The notes under the pieces were generated by a model. That model worked only from the letters and a program-made list of their open reading frames with translations. It was not told the origin of the DNA and did not search any database. Of a stretch of 42,152 nucleotides of DNA, positions 8,576-16,903 are shown one piece after another (the first letter of the stretch is position 1; each line of letters begins with the position of its first letter). The stretch comes from an uncultured Sphingomonas sp. Its GTDB lineage: Bacteria > Pseudomonadota > Alphaproteobacteria > Sphingomonadales > Sphingomonadaceae. The stretch spans positions 1 through 42,152 of the forward strand of contig CAJYJW010000220.1 of the NCBI GenBank assembly GCA_913775025.1. Reading direction: 5' to 3'. The position numbers and the translations under genes were made by a program.

Positions 8576-9561
8576 GAGCGGGCATCCCGATAGGCGCGGT
8601 CGAACAGCCGCATCAGCGCCAGATCGCGCGCCATGGAGAAATCATGCGCCTCCCCCCGCGCCGCCGCCATGAACGCCGCCGCTTGGGCGGTGAAAGGCGA
8701 GGTTTCGCCGTCGAAGGCGATCGGCGCGTCGTGGCCGGTCGTCGCGCAGCGGCGGGCAAGCGTGCCGCCCGCCGTCTGCCCCATCGTATCGGTGGCGATC
8801 AGCAGACCGCGCTCGCCCAGCACCTCAAGCCGGCGGCGAGGCAGCACCTCGGCGCAATTGTAGGCGACATGGCTCTGGAACAGCACGCCGGATGCGGAGC
8901 GTCCTGTCAGCATCCCGCCATCGTCCACCGGATAGGCGTGGATGCGGCGCTGAAGCGTGATCGACAGGTCGGCCAGCGGTTCGCCCAGCAACCGCTCGGA
9001 CAGATCGAGGCCGTGGAGGGCGAGGTCGATCACGGCGCCGCCGCCCGCGCGCGCCGGGTCGGCGCGCCAATTGTCGTGCGCCGCCCCGTTCGGCGACCAG
9101 GCGGGATCGACCCAGCAGGCATAGACGATCCGCACCGCCACCGGGCGGCCGATCTCGCCGCCGGCGATCGCCTCGGCCATCGCCCGGTGGGCGGGGTGGT
9201 GGCGCTGATCGAAGGCGGTGCCGTAGAGCGCCCCGCCCGATACCGCCTCCGCCATCGCTTCGGCCTGATCGAGCGTGGCGGCAATCGGTTTCTCGCACAG
9301 CACCGGCACGCCAGCCGCCGCCGCCGCGCGGACCGGTGCCAGATGCGCATCGTTCGGCGTGGCGACGTACAGCAGATCGCAGGCGCCGGCGTTCAGCATC
9401 GCCTCCACGCTGTCGAACGCCGCGATCCCTGCCGCATCGGCCTGCATGCGCGACGTGGGGGACGGATCGGCGATGGCCGCCACGGTGCCGCCCGAGGCGC
9501 GGATGGCGGGGGCCATATAATCACGCGCGACCCAGCCGTAGCCGGCGATGCCCCAGCGCAT
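8566..9561 (-). CDS. Gfo/Idh/MocA family oxidoreductase
   Basis: MRWGIAGYGWVARDYMAPAI (Rossmann), VATPNDAHLAPVRAAAAAGVPVLCEKPIAATLDQAEAM (CEKP motif). Start choice 9561 or 9567; 9561 gives a TGATG overlap. Confidence 0.94.
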   Translation of the reverse strand: MRWGIAGYGWVARDYMAPAIRASGGTVAAIADPSPTSRMQADAAGIAAFDSVEAMLNAGACDLLYVATPNDAHLAPVRAAAAAGVPVLCEKPIAATLDQAEAMAEAVSGGALYGTAFDQRHHPAHRAMAEAIAGGEIGRPVAVRIVYACWVDPAWSPNGAAHDNWRADPARAGGGAVIDLALHGLDLSERLLGEPLADLSITLQRRIHAYPVDDGGMLTGRSASGVLFQSHVAYNCAEVLPRRRLEVLGERGLLIATDTMGQTAGGTLARRCATTGHDAPIAFDGETSPFTAQAAAFMAAARGEAHDFSMARDLALMRLFDRAYRDARSCL

Positions 9562-10670
9562 CACCATCGTTCCGGCAGGTCGACAGTGCGGCGCAGGCGC
9601 GCGTCGGATACGGCGCCCGTCGCCTCGCGCGGCAAGGCCCAGAGGCAGCCGTCGCCATATTCGTCGCGATAGCGGGGCGAAGGCCAGATCGCGCCGTCCT
9701 CCCCCAGCAGCGGGTTGGGCCGCAGCGTTGCACTCTTAAGCGGCATGGCCAGGCCCCGCGATACGATATGCGGTGGTGCCCCGCGCCCCTCCACAAGCGA
9801 CCATGCCTCGATCCGGGGATCGTCGTGAAAGGAAGTAACGGTCGGGGCGACCTCGTCAATCAGCGCGTCGAACAGCGCGCGTTCGTCGTGCACCTGCGCA
9901 TCCGGAAACAGCGCGGCCCATTCGCCAGCGGTGCGTGCAGGGCCCTTCGCGCCGCCCTCCACGCCTGCGTTGTGCAGGTGGCTGATCGCCAGCACGCCGC
10001 CTGGCGCGGTCGCGGCGCGCAGGCGGGCGGCGACCTGCGCTTGACCGGGCAGGAAATAGAAGGCGTCGTGGCACATCACCAGATCGAAGCGATCGCCCGC
10101 GATCGGCCATCCGGCGGCGGCATCGAAAACCACATAGTCGGCGTCCGGCGCGACCCAGTTCTTCGCCAGCCAGCATTTGGCGAACACCACGTCCGCCCCC
10201 GTGCAAGAGACGCCGCGCCGGCCAAGCTCGCGCAGATAATGGCCGATGCCGCACGCCAGCTCGAACGCGCTGGCGGGCTCACTCCAATGCGCCTCCAGCA
10301 AAGCGAGCCCGGCGAGATAGGTCGGGTCGCTCCAGCGGTAGGCGAAATAATCGGCGACCGGCCCCAGCCGCAGCAACGCCATCGCCTCGCGCAGCGAAAG
10401 CGTGTCCCGCTCCCGCACCAGCCGCTTGAGTTCGGTCAGGTCGGTCGCGGGGCCGGTCCACCACGCATCCTGGTCGGTGAGCAGCGCGACGAGCGCGTCA
10501 TCCGGGCAGCCGGCGTCGAGATGATCGAGCGCGACCGCAACGAGCCCTTCGCTCTCCGTCCGCAGATAGGGGATGCCGTCGATCACCGGCCACCGCTCCC
10601 CCGGGGCGGCGAGCGAATGCGGCGTGTCCGCCACCAGTAGCCGGCCGGTCAGCGGAGACCGCAACGTCAT
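9561..10670 (-). CDS. Class I SAM-dependent methyltransferase with N-terminal Trm112-like segment
   Basis: MTLRSPLTGRLLVADTPHSLAAPGERWPVIDGIPYLR then FELACGIGHYLRELGRRGVSCTGADVV (motif I) and FDLVMCHDAFYFLPGQAQVAARLRAATAPGGVLAISHLHN. ATGA overlap with the upstream gene. Confidence 0.88.
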   Translation of the reverse strand: MTLRSPLTGRLLVADTPHSLAAPGERWPVIDGIPYLRTESEGLVAVALDHLDAGCPDDALVALLTDQDAWWTGPATDLTELKRLVRERDTLSLREAMALLRLGPVADYFAYRWSDPTYLAGLALLEAHWSEPASAFELACGIGHYLRELGRRGVSCTGADVVFAKCWLAKNWVAPDADYVVFDAAAGWPIAGDRFDLVMCHDAFYFLPGQAQVAARLRAATAPGGVLAISHLHNAGVEGGAKGPARTAGEWAALFPDAQVHDERALFDALIDEVAPTVTSFHDDPRIEAWSLVEGRGAPPHIVSRGLAMPLKSATLRPNPLLGEDGAIWPSPRYRDEYGDGCLWALPREATGAVSDARLRRTVDLPERW

Positions 10671-11605
10671 GCCAGCCCGGCGTCGGCGAGAATGCGGTCG
10701 TGGAACGCCTTGACCGGACCGTCGTGGACCAGCCCGTAATCGTCGAGCACGATCCCCATCGTCAGGCGGGCGGCGCGGGTGTGCTGCTCGATCTCCAGCA
10801 CGCGATCGATCACGTCGCCGGTGTGGAAGGCACGCGCCTCCGCCGTCTCGTCCCCACCGATCGGGGCCAGCGCGGCATCGAGGCGCGCGGTGAGCGCGGG
10901 GTTCATTGCGGTCACCTCGGCCATGCTGAGGCGACGCGCCTCTTCGATCACGGGGGCCAGCCAATCGCCCAGCAGCATCTCGCCCGAATAGCCGCTGTCC
11001 GGCATGTCCGCGCTGTGCAGGTGATGCGCCATGCCGGCGAGGAACACCTCCACCGGGTCCGCGCCGTGCCAGCCGCAGGCAAGCACACCATATACCGCAA
11101 CGATCAGGCAATGCTCGGCGTGGTTTTCGGCCGGTTGCAGCATGATGCGCGGCTGGCCGGGGCAGGTCACCCCCGCGCGCGGCTGCCGCGCCAGCTTGTC
11201 GACGAAGGCAGGCACCGCCCCCGCCGCCGGCCGGCCGAGCGGCAAGGCCGCGCGCAGCCGGGCGGCAAGCGCGGGATCGAGCGTGTCGGCCACCTCATCG
11301 AACGCGCGCTCCAGCACCGCGACCGCGCCTTTGCCCGCGCCCAGCGCCGTCAGCGTCGCCAGATCGAGATCGCCCAGCCGCGCCGAGACGATCGCCGAGG
11401 CGACCACCTGCGCCATCACCGTCTCCGGCGCATCCCCGCGCGCCAGCGCCGCCCAGCCGAGCACGAACAGCCGCTCCGCAATCGACCCCGCCCCTTGCGC
11501 CGAATATACCCGCTTCAGATCCCCCAGCTCGCGCAGGAACGGGAGCGCCGCCGGCGAAAGGCCGGCGGCCGCGGTGGCGATTTCGGACGGGGCCGCCGGG
11601 GTCAC
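10667..11605 (-). CDS. HD-domain-like protein of unknown function (312 aa)
   Basis: GTG start overlapping the inositol-3-phosphate synthase stop (GTGA). Helical; PAENHAEHCLIVAVYGVLACGWHGADPVEVFLAGMAHHLHSADMPDSGYSGEMLLGDWL resembles an HD superfamily metal-binding core with HH in place of HD. Confidence 0.6.
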   Translation of the reverse strand: MTPAAPSEIATAAAGLSPAALPFLRELGDLKRVYSAQGAGSIAERLFVLGWAALARGDAPETVMAQVVASAIVSARLGDLDLATLTALGAGKGAVAVLERAFDEVADTLDPALAARLRAALPLGRPAAGAVPAFVDKLARQPRAGVTCPGQPRIMLQPAENHAEHCLIVAVYGVLACGWHGADPVEVFLAGMAHHLHSADMPDSGYSGEMLLGDWLAPVIEEARRLSMAEVTAMNPALTARLDAALAPIGGDETAEARAFHTGDVIDRVLEIEQHTRAARLTMGIVLDDYGLVHDGPVKAFHDRILADAGLA

Positions 11606-12780
11606 GCGCGCTTGCCGCCCAGCCACGTATCCAGGATTAGCTGCTGCTCGGGGAAGCTGTGCACAGGCTCGCCGCCCTTCGTTTGCGGCAGCTTGAAGAA
11701 CAGGCCCATCTGCTCCTGCACACCGCCCTCGCCGCGCTGCTTGGCCAGATCGAGGCACCGCGCGATCTCGATCGCGAGCGGCGCGGCCAGGATCGAGTCC
11801 TTGCACAGGAAGTTCAGCTTGAGCTGCATCTTCTGGCCCATAAAGCCGGTGAGATCGATATTGTCCCACGCTTCCTTGTCGTCGCCACGCGGGCGGTAAT
11901 AATGGATCATCACGATATGATCCTCCACCGGATAGCCGAGGATCGAGTTCAGCACGCTGCCCTTGGTGCCGAGCTTCGACTGCAGCGACTTCGGATCGTC
12001 GAGCGCGAGCCCGTCCGAATTGCCGAGGATGTTGGTGGAGAACCAGCCGTCCACATGCAGCGCGCGATCGCGCAGCGCGGGCGCGATCACGGTCTTCATG
12101 AACGTCTGCCCGGTCTTGCCGTCCTTGCCGGCCACGGGCACGTTCCGCTCCGCCGCGAAATCCGCCAGCGGCGCGATGTCCGCCGCCACGGAAGGCGTGA
12201 AGTTGGCGTAGGGCGTGTCCGCGTCGATCGCCGCATAGGCATAGAGCATCGCCGGGCTGATCGCGGCATCGTCCTCGTCCAGCCCGCGCTCGAACGCCTC
12301 GCGCGATCGCAGCGCCGCGTCGCCGGCGTTCGGCACCCGCTCGGTGGAGGCGAGGTTGACGACGACGACGCGATCGAGCGACTTTTCCTCGCGGAAGCGG
12401 CGCAGATCGTCCTGAATCTGCTTCACCACGCCGCGATGGCCGCCCTCCAGCTTGTTGCTGCCGTCGATGTTGGCGCAATAGCCGGTGCTGCCGGCCGCCT
12501 TCCACGGCCGCATGTCGTTCAGCGCCGCGGCGCCGTCGGCCAATTCCGCCTTGCCGATCACGCCATGGCGCAGCGCGCAATCGCCCAGCGTATCGCCGGT
12601 CAGATCCCAGCCGCCGAACACGATGTCGCGATAGGGCACCATGCCCGCCACGTCACGATCGGCCAGCGGCAGCCCATCGAGGCTGTTGGAGCCCGCCTTG
12701 ATCATCTCGATCCCGGCGATGGCGGTGGTGGCGACCGCCCCGCCCACGCCCACGATCGCCACGCCCAGCCGTTCCGCCAT
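11602..12780 (-). CDS. ino1: Inositol-3-phosphate synthase (MIPS)
   Basis: 392 aa; LGVAIVGVGGAVATTAIAGIEM, DIVFGGWDLTGDTL, GSTGYCANIDGSNKLEGGH, SVAADIAPLADFAAERNVPVAGKDGKTGQTFMKTVIAPAL, STNILGNSDGLALDDPKSLQSKLGTKGSVLN are diagnostic. Confidence 0.95.
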   Translation of the reverse strand: MAERLGVAIVGVGGAVATTAIAGIEMIKAGSNSLDGLPLADRDVAGMVPYRDIVFGGWDLTGDTLGDCALRHGVIGKAELADGAAALNDMRPWKAAGSTGYCANIDGSNKLEGGHRGVVKQIQDDLRRFREEKSLDRVVVVNLASTERVPNAGDAALRSREAFERGLDEDDAAISPAMLYAYAAIDADTPYANFTPSVAADIAPLADFAAERNVPVAGKDGKTGQTFMKTVIAPALRDRALHVDGWFSTNILGNSDGLALDDPKSLQSKLGTKGSVLNSILGYPVEDHIVMIHYYRPRGDDKEAWDNIDLTGFMGQKMQLKLNFLCKDSILAAPLAIEIARCLDLAKQRGEGGVQEQMGLFFKLPQTKGGEPVHSFPEQQLILDTWLGGKRA

Positions 12781-12890
12781 ACATCATCCTCTCGTCAAAC
12801 CCGATGCGGGTCGTGAACAGAGGGTTAAGCGGGCAATGTGCGGCGGAGTAGGATCTACGCCGGCCACGCGAAAATAAAGTTCTTCATCCG

Positions 12891-13673
12891 TTACATATGT
12901 GCGCGCTCTGGCGCGGGCGAATGATCCACATCATCCGGCGTGCCGGTCGGCGGCAGCCAGTCGGTGGCGATCTCGCCATGACGATCGGTGAAGTCGACCA
13001 TCGCCGCCAGCCGATCGACATCGTTGATGCGGATGATCCTGCCGGTACGCTCGACCAGTCCGGTCTCCGTCAACGCCTTCAACGATCGACTGACGTGCGT
13101 TTTCGTCAATCCCACCGCATCGCCCAGATCCTGCTGCGTCAGCGGTAGCTCGAAGCTGGAGCCGTTCAGCCCGTCCACCACTCGCAGCCGGGCCCGGATA
13201 TCGAGCAGCAACGTGGCGATACGGGTGAAACCGTCCGTCCGCCCGACCGAGGTCAGCCGTTCCGCCATGGAAACCTGTTCCGAAGCGCCCACCGCATAGA
13301 GCAGTGCCCCCAGCCGGGGGTGGCTACGGAACAACCGCCCGAAGGCGGGCTTCGGTATCTCCAGCAAGGTGGCGTTGCTGACGGCGCGCAACGTCGCCGC
13401 GCTATACCCCCAAGCGATCGAGAAGGTCGTCGTGATGTCACCGACGAAGTAAAAGCGCAGGATCTGTCGCCCACCGTCCTTCAGCCGCACCGATCCATGT
13501 AACCAGCCGCTGGCGACGACATAGAGCTTGTCGATCTCCGCCCCTTCCTCGACCACGATATCGCCGGCGCGAAAGGCGCGCTCACGCCGTTCCAGCCGGC
13601 GCAGCGCATCCCGTTCCGCATAGGTGAGGGCGAGGTGGCGCGAGAGGCGGGTTTCCAGCGGGCTGTCATGCAT
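12891..13673 (-). CDS. Crp/Fnr family transcriptional regulator
   Basis: cNMP-like domain (RAGDIVVEEGAEIDKLYVVASGWLHGSVRLKDGGRQILRFYFVGDIT) and C-terminal HTH LTQQDLGDAVGLTKTHVSRSLKALTETGLVER. Confidence 0.94.
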   Translation of the reverse strand: MHDSPLETRLSRHLALTYAERDALRRLERRERAFRAGDIVVEEGAEIDKLYVVASGWLHGSVRLKDGGRQILRFYFVGDITTTFSIAWGYSAATLRAVSNATLLEIPKPAFGRLFRSHPRLGALLYAVGASEQVSMAERLTSVGRTDGFTRIATLLLDIRARLRVVDGLNGSSFELPLTQQDLGDAVGLTKTHVSRSLKALTETGLVERTGRIIRINDVDRLAAMVDFTDRHGEIATDWLPPTGTPDDVDHSPAPERAHM

Positions 13674-13737
13674 GAGGCGTTAGTGAGAACGCCGGTCGGG
13701 AATGGCGGGTCCATCGCCATCGTTCCCGGTCGATCGA

Positions 13738-14820
13738 TCAACCGTCCACGTGAGCCAAGGCGGCGCTGGCCTGCCGCTGCTCCGTGAGGATCTGCCAGCC
13801 GGTGATGAACAGTGCGCCGGCCAGCGGCCCGACGACGATGCCGCTGAGCCCGACGAGATTGATCCCCCCAAGCGTCGTCACCAGCACCAGCCAATCCGGA
13901 ATGCCGGTATCGCGGCCGACGAGGATCGGCCGGAGGATATTGTCGGCGAGGCCGATCACGAGGACGCCCGAGGCGACGACCACCACCGCCTGCCAGATCG
14001 CCCCCGTCGCCAGCAGATAGACGGTGACGGGCACCCAGATGATCGCCGGGCCGACCGCCGGCAACAGCGCCGCGATCGCCATCAGCAGCCCCCACAGCAG
14101 CGCGGCGGGCAGGCCGACGATCCAGAACGTCACCGCCCCTAGCGCCCCCTGCACCAGCGCGACGACTCCCGATCCCTTGATCGTCGCGCGGACCACCGAC
14201 ACGAACTTGTCCGTCAGCCGCTTCGCCACGCCGCTTTCCAGCGGCAGCGCGCGGACCACCGCCGGGCCGATGCGCTCGCCATCGCGCAGCAGGAAATAGG
14301 TGACGTACAGCCCGACGCCGAAGGCCAGCAGAAACGCCGCCGCATTGGCCCCGATCGAGAAGGCCTGCCGCGCGATCATGCTGACGCTGTTGCTGACCGA
14401 CTGCGACAGCCGCGCCTGCGCGCGCTCGAAACTGTCGAACCCGGCGGAATCGAGCGCATGCTGGAGCCGGAACGGCAGCGCATCATGGACCTGCCGGAAA
14501 TAGAGCGCGAAGTTGATCTGCCCGCTGCGGATCTGCGTATAGACGCCCGCCGCCTGCTCCACGACCATGCTGGCGATGATGATCGCCGGGATCACCACCG
14601 CGACCGTGATGATCAGCAGGGTGAGCGCCGCCGCCATGGTGCGGCGCCCGGGCCAGCGCCGCAGCAGCCGCTGGAACAAGGGCTGGAACAGCAGCGCTGC
14701 CAGCATCGCCCACAACAGCGCCCCGATGAAGCTCGACACGACAAGCGTGAGGCCGATCGTGATGAGGCCGAGAAAGAGGATGAGGCCGCCGTTTTCGACA
14801 CGGTGGCGGGCGATGGTCAT
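13738..14820 (-). CDS. AI-2E family transporter / permease
   Basis: 360 aa; multiple TM helices; LPAALLWGLLMAIAALLPAVGPAIIWVPVTVYLLATG and DNILRPILVGRDTGIPDWLVLVTTLGGI are typical. Confidence 0.92.
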   Translation of the reverse strand: MTIARHRVENGGLILFLGLITIGLTLVVSSFIGALLWAMLAALLFQPLFQRLLRRWPGRRTMAAALTLLIITVAVVIPAIIIASMVVEQAAGVYTQIRSGQINFALYFRQVHDALPFRLQHALDSAGFDSFERAQARLSQSVSNSVSMIARQAFSIGANAAAFLLAFGVGLYVTYFLLRDGERIGPAVVRALPLESGVAKRLTDKFVSVVRATIKGSGVVALVQGALGAVTFWIVGLPAALLWGLLMAIAALLPAVGPAIIWVPVTVYLLATGAIWQAVVVVASGVLVIGLADNILRPILVGRDTGIPDWLVLVTTLGGINLVGLSGIVVGPLAGALFITGWQILTEQRQASAALAHVDG

Positions 14821-14914
14821 TGCAGGAGGCCTTCGTCGCGAGGATCATCATCTGGAGAACCGGATCGCCGGTTCGTTGCGTGGGTGGAACGCTTCTCGTT
14901 CGGGATGGCTCCCG

Positions 14915-15487
14915 TCAGGCGCGGCTCATCGCATGGAAGCAGGGTCCGTTCGCGCCCATTTGCCATCGATCGGTTACGACGAAGCCCAGCCGCCGGTAGA
15001 CAGCGACGTTCCGTTCGACCGCCGTTTCCAAATAGACAGGCGCATCGCCGATCCTTTCCAGCCCTGCACGGATCGCGGCGGTGCCAAGCCCTTCCCCCTG
15101 TCGGCATGGATCGCAGGCGGCATAATGCAGATACCAGCAGGGCGATGCGGGCAGATGCGCCTCGATCGCATGCGCCACGCGCAAGGCGCGGACAATATTG
15201 CCGCCGAGCGCAACCGTCAGCGCGGGCGCCTGCGTCAGCATTTCGATGCCGGTGACGCGGTTCTGGCCGGGCGGGCGCCACAGGGTCGCCGCCGCGCCGT
15301 CCATCGTCACGAGTCGCATTCCGGCGCGGCCATCGCTGTCGAACAGCAGGCGGAACAGGCGTGGCAGACGACGGGCACGATCGGCGGCATCGGGAAAGAT
15401 GAAGGCGAAGGCGGGATCAGCGTGAAAGGCGCGCGCCATCATCGCGGCGATAGCGGCGCGATCCGTTGCTATGGCAGCGCGGATCAC
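14915..15487 (-). CDS. GNAT family N-acetyltransferase
   Basis: 190 aa; WYLHYAACDPCRQGEGLGTAAIRAGLERIGDAPVYLETAVERNVAVYRRLGFVVTDRW. Confidence 0.92.
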   Translation of the reverse strand: MIRAAIATDRAAIAAMMARAFHADPAFAFIFPDAADRARRLPRLFRLLFDSDGRAGMRLVTMDGAAATLWRPPGQNRVTGIEMLTQAPALTVALGGNIVRALRVAHAIEAHLPASPCWYLHYAACDPCRQGEGLGTAAIRAGLERIGDAPVYLETAVERNVAVYRRLGFVVTDRWQMGANGPCFHAMSRA

Positions 15488-15508
15488 GATCCTGTCACGC
15501 GGCGCTGC

Positions 15509-16903
15509 TCAGCGCGCTTGCCGCGCGGTGTCGGGCGCGCCTGTCGACCAGCCGCCGCCCATCGCCTGATAAAGGGCGACATAGCTGGCCAGCTGGTCCG
15601 CCTGCGTCTGCACGCGCGTCAGTTCAGCGCTCAGCAGGTTCCGTTGTGCATCAAGCTGCTCGATATAACCGGAATAGCCCGCGCGATAGCGGTTGGTGGC
15701 GTTCTGCAGCGCGCCGCGCGCGGCGTTCGCCTGATCGGCCAGATCGCGCGCCTGCTCGCCCGTCCGCCGCACCGAGACCAGCGCGTCGTCCACCTCGCGG
15801 AAGGCGACCAGCGCGGCGCGGCGATAGGCGAAGGCCGCCTGATCGCGTCGCGCGGTCGCCGCCGCCGCCTGCGCGCGCAACCGCCCGCCGTCGAAGATAG
15901 GCGCGAGGATGCTCGCCCCCAGCGAGAAGACCGCAACCGGATCGGCCAGCGCCGTGGAGAGCACCAGCCCCGCCGATCCGGTCAGCGACAGATTCGGCAG
16001 GAAGGCGGCGCGCTGGCTGTCGAGCGACAGATCGGCGGCGACCAGCGTCTGTTCCGCCTGATAGAGATCCGGTCGGCGGCGGAGGAGATCGGCGGGCAGG
16101 CCGGCAGGGATCGCGGGCGTGGCAAGCCGATCGAGCGGCAGCCCGCGCGGGATCGGCCCCGGCGCATCACCTACCAGCAGCGACAGCGCATTCTCCTGCC
16201 GGGCGATGGCCAGTTCGGCGGCGGGCACCAGTTGCGCGGTGGCGCTATATTCCGCCTGCGCCTGGCGATATTCAAGGCGCGACGAATAGCCCGTCTCATA
16301 CCGGCGGCGGGCGATCCGCAGGGCATCGCTGCGCGCGGACAGCGTATCGCGCGCGATCCGCAGCCGTTGGTCGAGCGCGCGCAAGGTGATGTAGCCGCTC
16401 GCGGCGGTGGAGGCGGTGGCGAGGCGCACCGTATCGCGTGCGGCCTGGCTCGCCAGCAATTGCGCGCGCGCCGCGCGGCTGGCGAGGCGCAGGCGGCCGA
16501 ACAGATCGAGATCGAAGCTGGCGGTGATCCCCGGCTGCGCCCCGAACGCGCGCGAGGGCGTACCGAACGGGCTCAGCGTCTGCCCCTGCGTCTCGGGCAA
16601 CGTGCCGCCGACCTGCGGCAGCAATTGCGCGCGCGCCAGCGCCTCGGCCGCGCGCGCCTCTTCCACCCGCGCGGCGGCGATGGCGACATCGACGTTGCCG
16701 ATCAGCGCCCGCCGCACCAGCGACGCAAGCGCGGGATCGCCGAACGCCGCCCACCAGTCCGCCGTCACGGGCCCGCCCGGGCCGAGTGCGGTGCGCCACG
16801 CGGGCGGCGGCGCGACCGCCGCGGCGGCGGGCGCGGGCTGCCGTTCGCCACGCGAAACGCAGCCGGCCAGCGCCAGCGCGATCAGCGGCAACGCCCGCCT
16901 CAT
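15509..16903 (-). CDS. RND/MFS efflux outer membrane lipoprotein, NodT/TolC family
   Basis: Lipobox-like LALAGCVSRG; DWWAAFGDPALASLV; RRPDLYQAEQTLVAADLSLDSQRAAFLPNLSLTGSAG. Confidence 0.94.
   Translation of the reverse strand: MRRALPLIALALAGCVSRGERQPAPAAAAVAPPPAWRTALGPGGPVTADWWAAFGDPALASLVRRALIGNVDVAIAAARVEEARAAEALARAQLLPQVGGTLPETQGQTLSPFGTPSRAFGAQPGITASFDLDLFGRLRLASRAARAQLLASQAARDTVRLATASTAASGYITLRALDQRLRIARDTLSARSDALRIARRRYETGYSSRLEYRQAQAEYSATAQLVPAAELAIARQENALSLLVGDAPGPIPRGLPLDRLATPAIPAGLPADLLRRRPDLYQAEQTLVAADLSLDSQRAAFLPNLSLTGSAGLVLSTALADPVAVFSLGASILAPIFDGGRLRAQAAAATARRDQAAFAYRRAALVAFREVDDALVSVRRTGEQARDLADQANAARGALQNATNRYRAGYSGYIEQLDAQRNLLSAELTRVQTQADQLASYVALYQAMGGGWSTGAPDTARQAR

Noticed and set aside
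12781-12890. Possible precursor peptide gene for YcaO in the gap upstream of ino1
   Set aside because: The gap is only 110 bp, with no convincing start plus Shine-Dalgarno and no precursor-like Cys/Ser/Thr-rich short ORF on either strand.
13741-13756. Another CACGTG core near the AI-2E gene end
   Set aside because: Flanks do not match the parS consensus beyond the hexamer.
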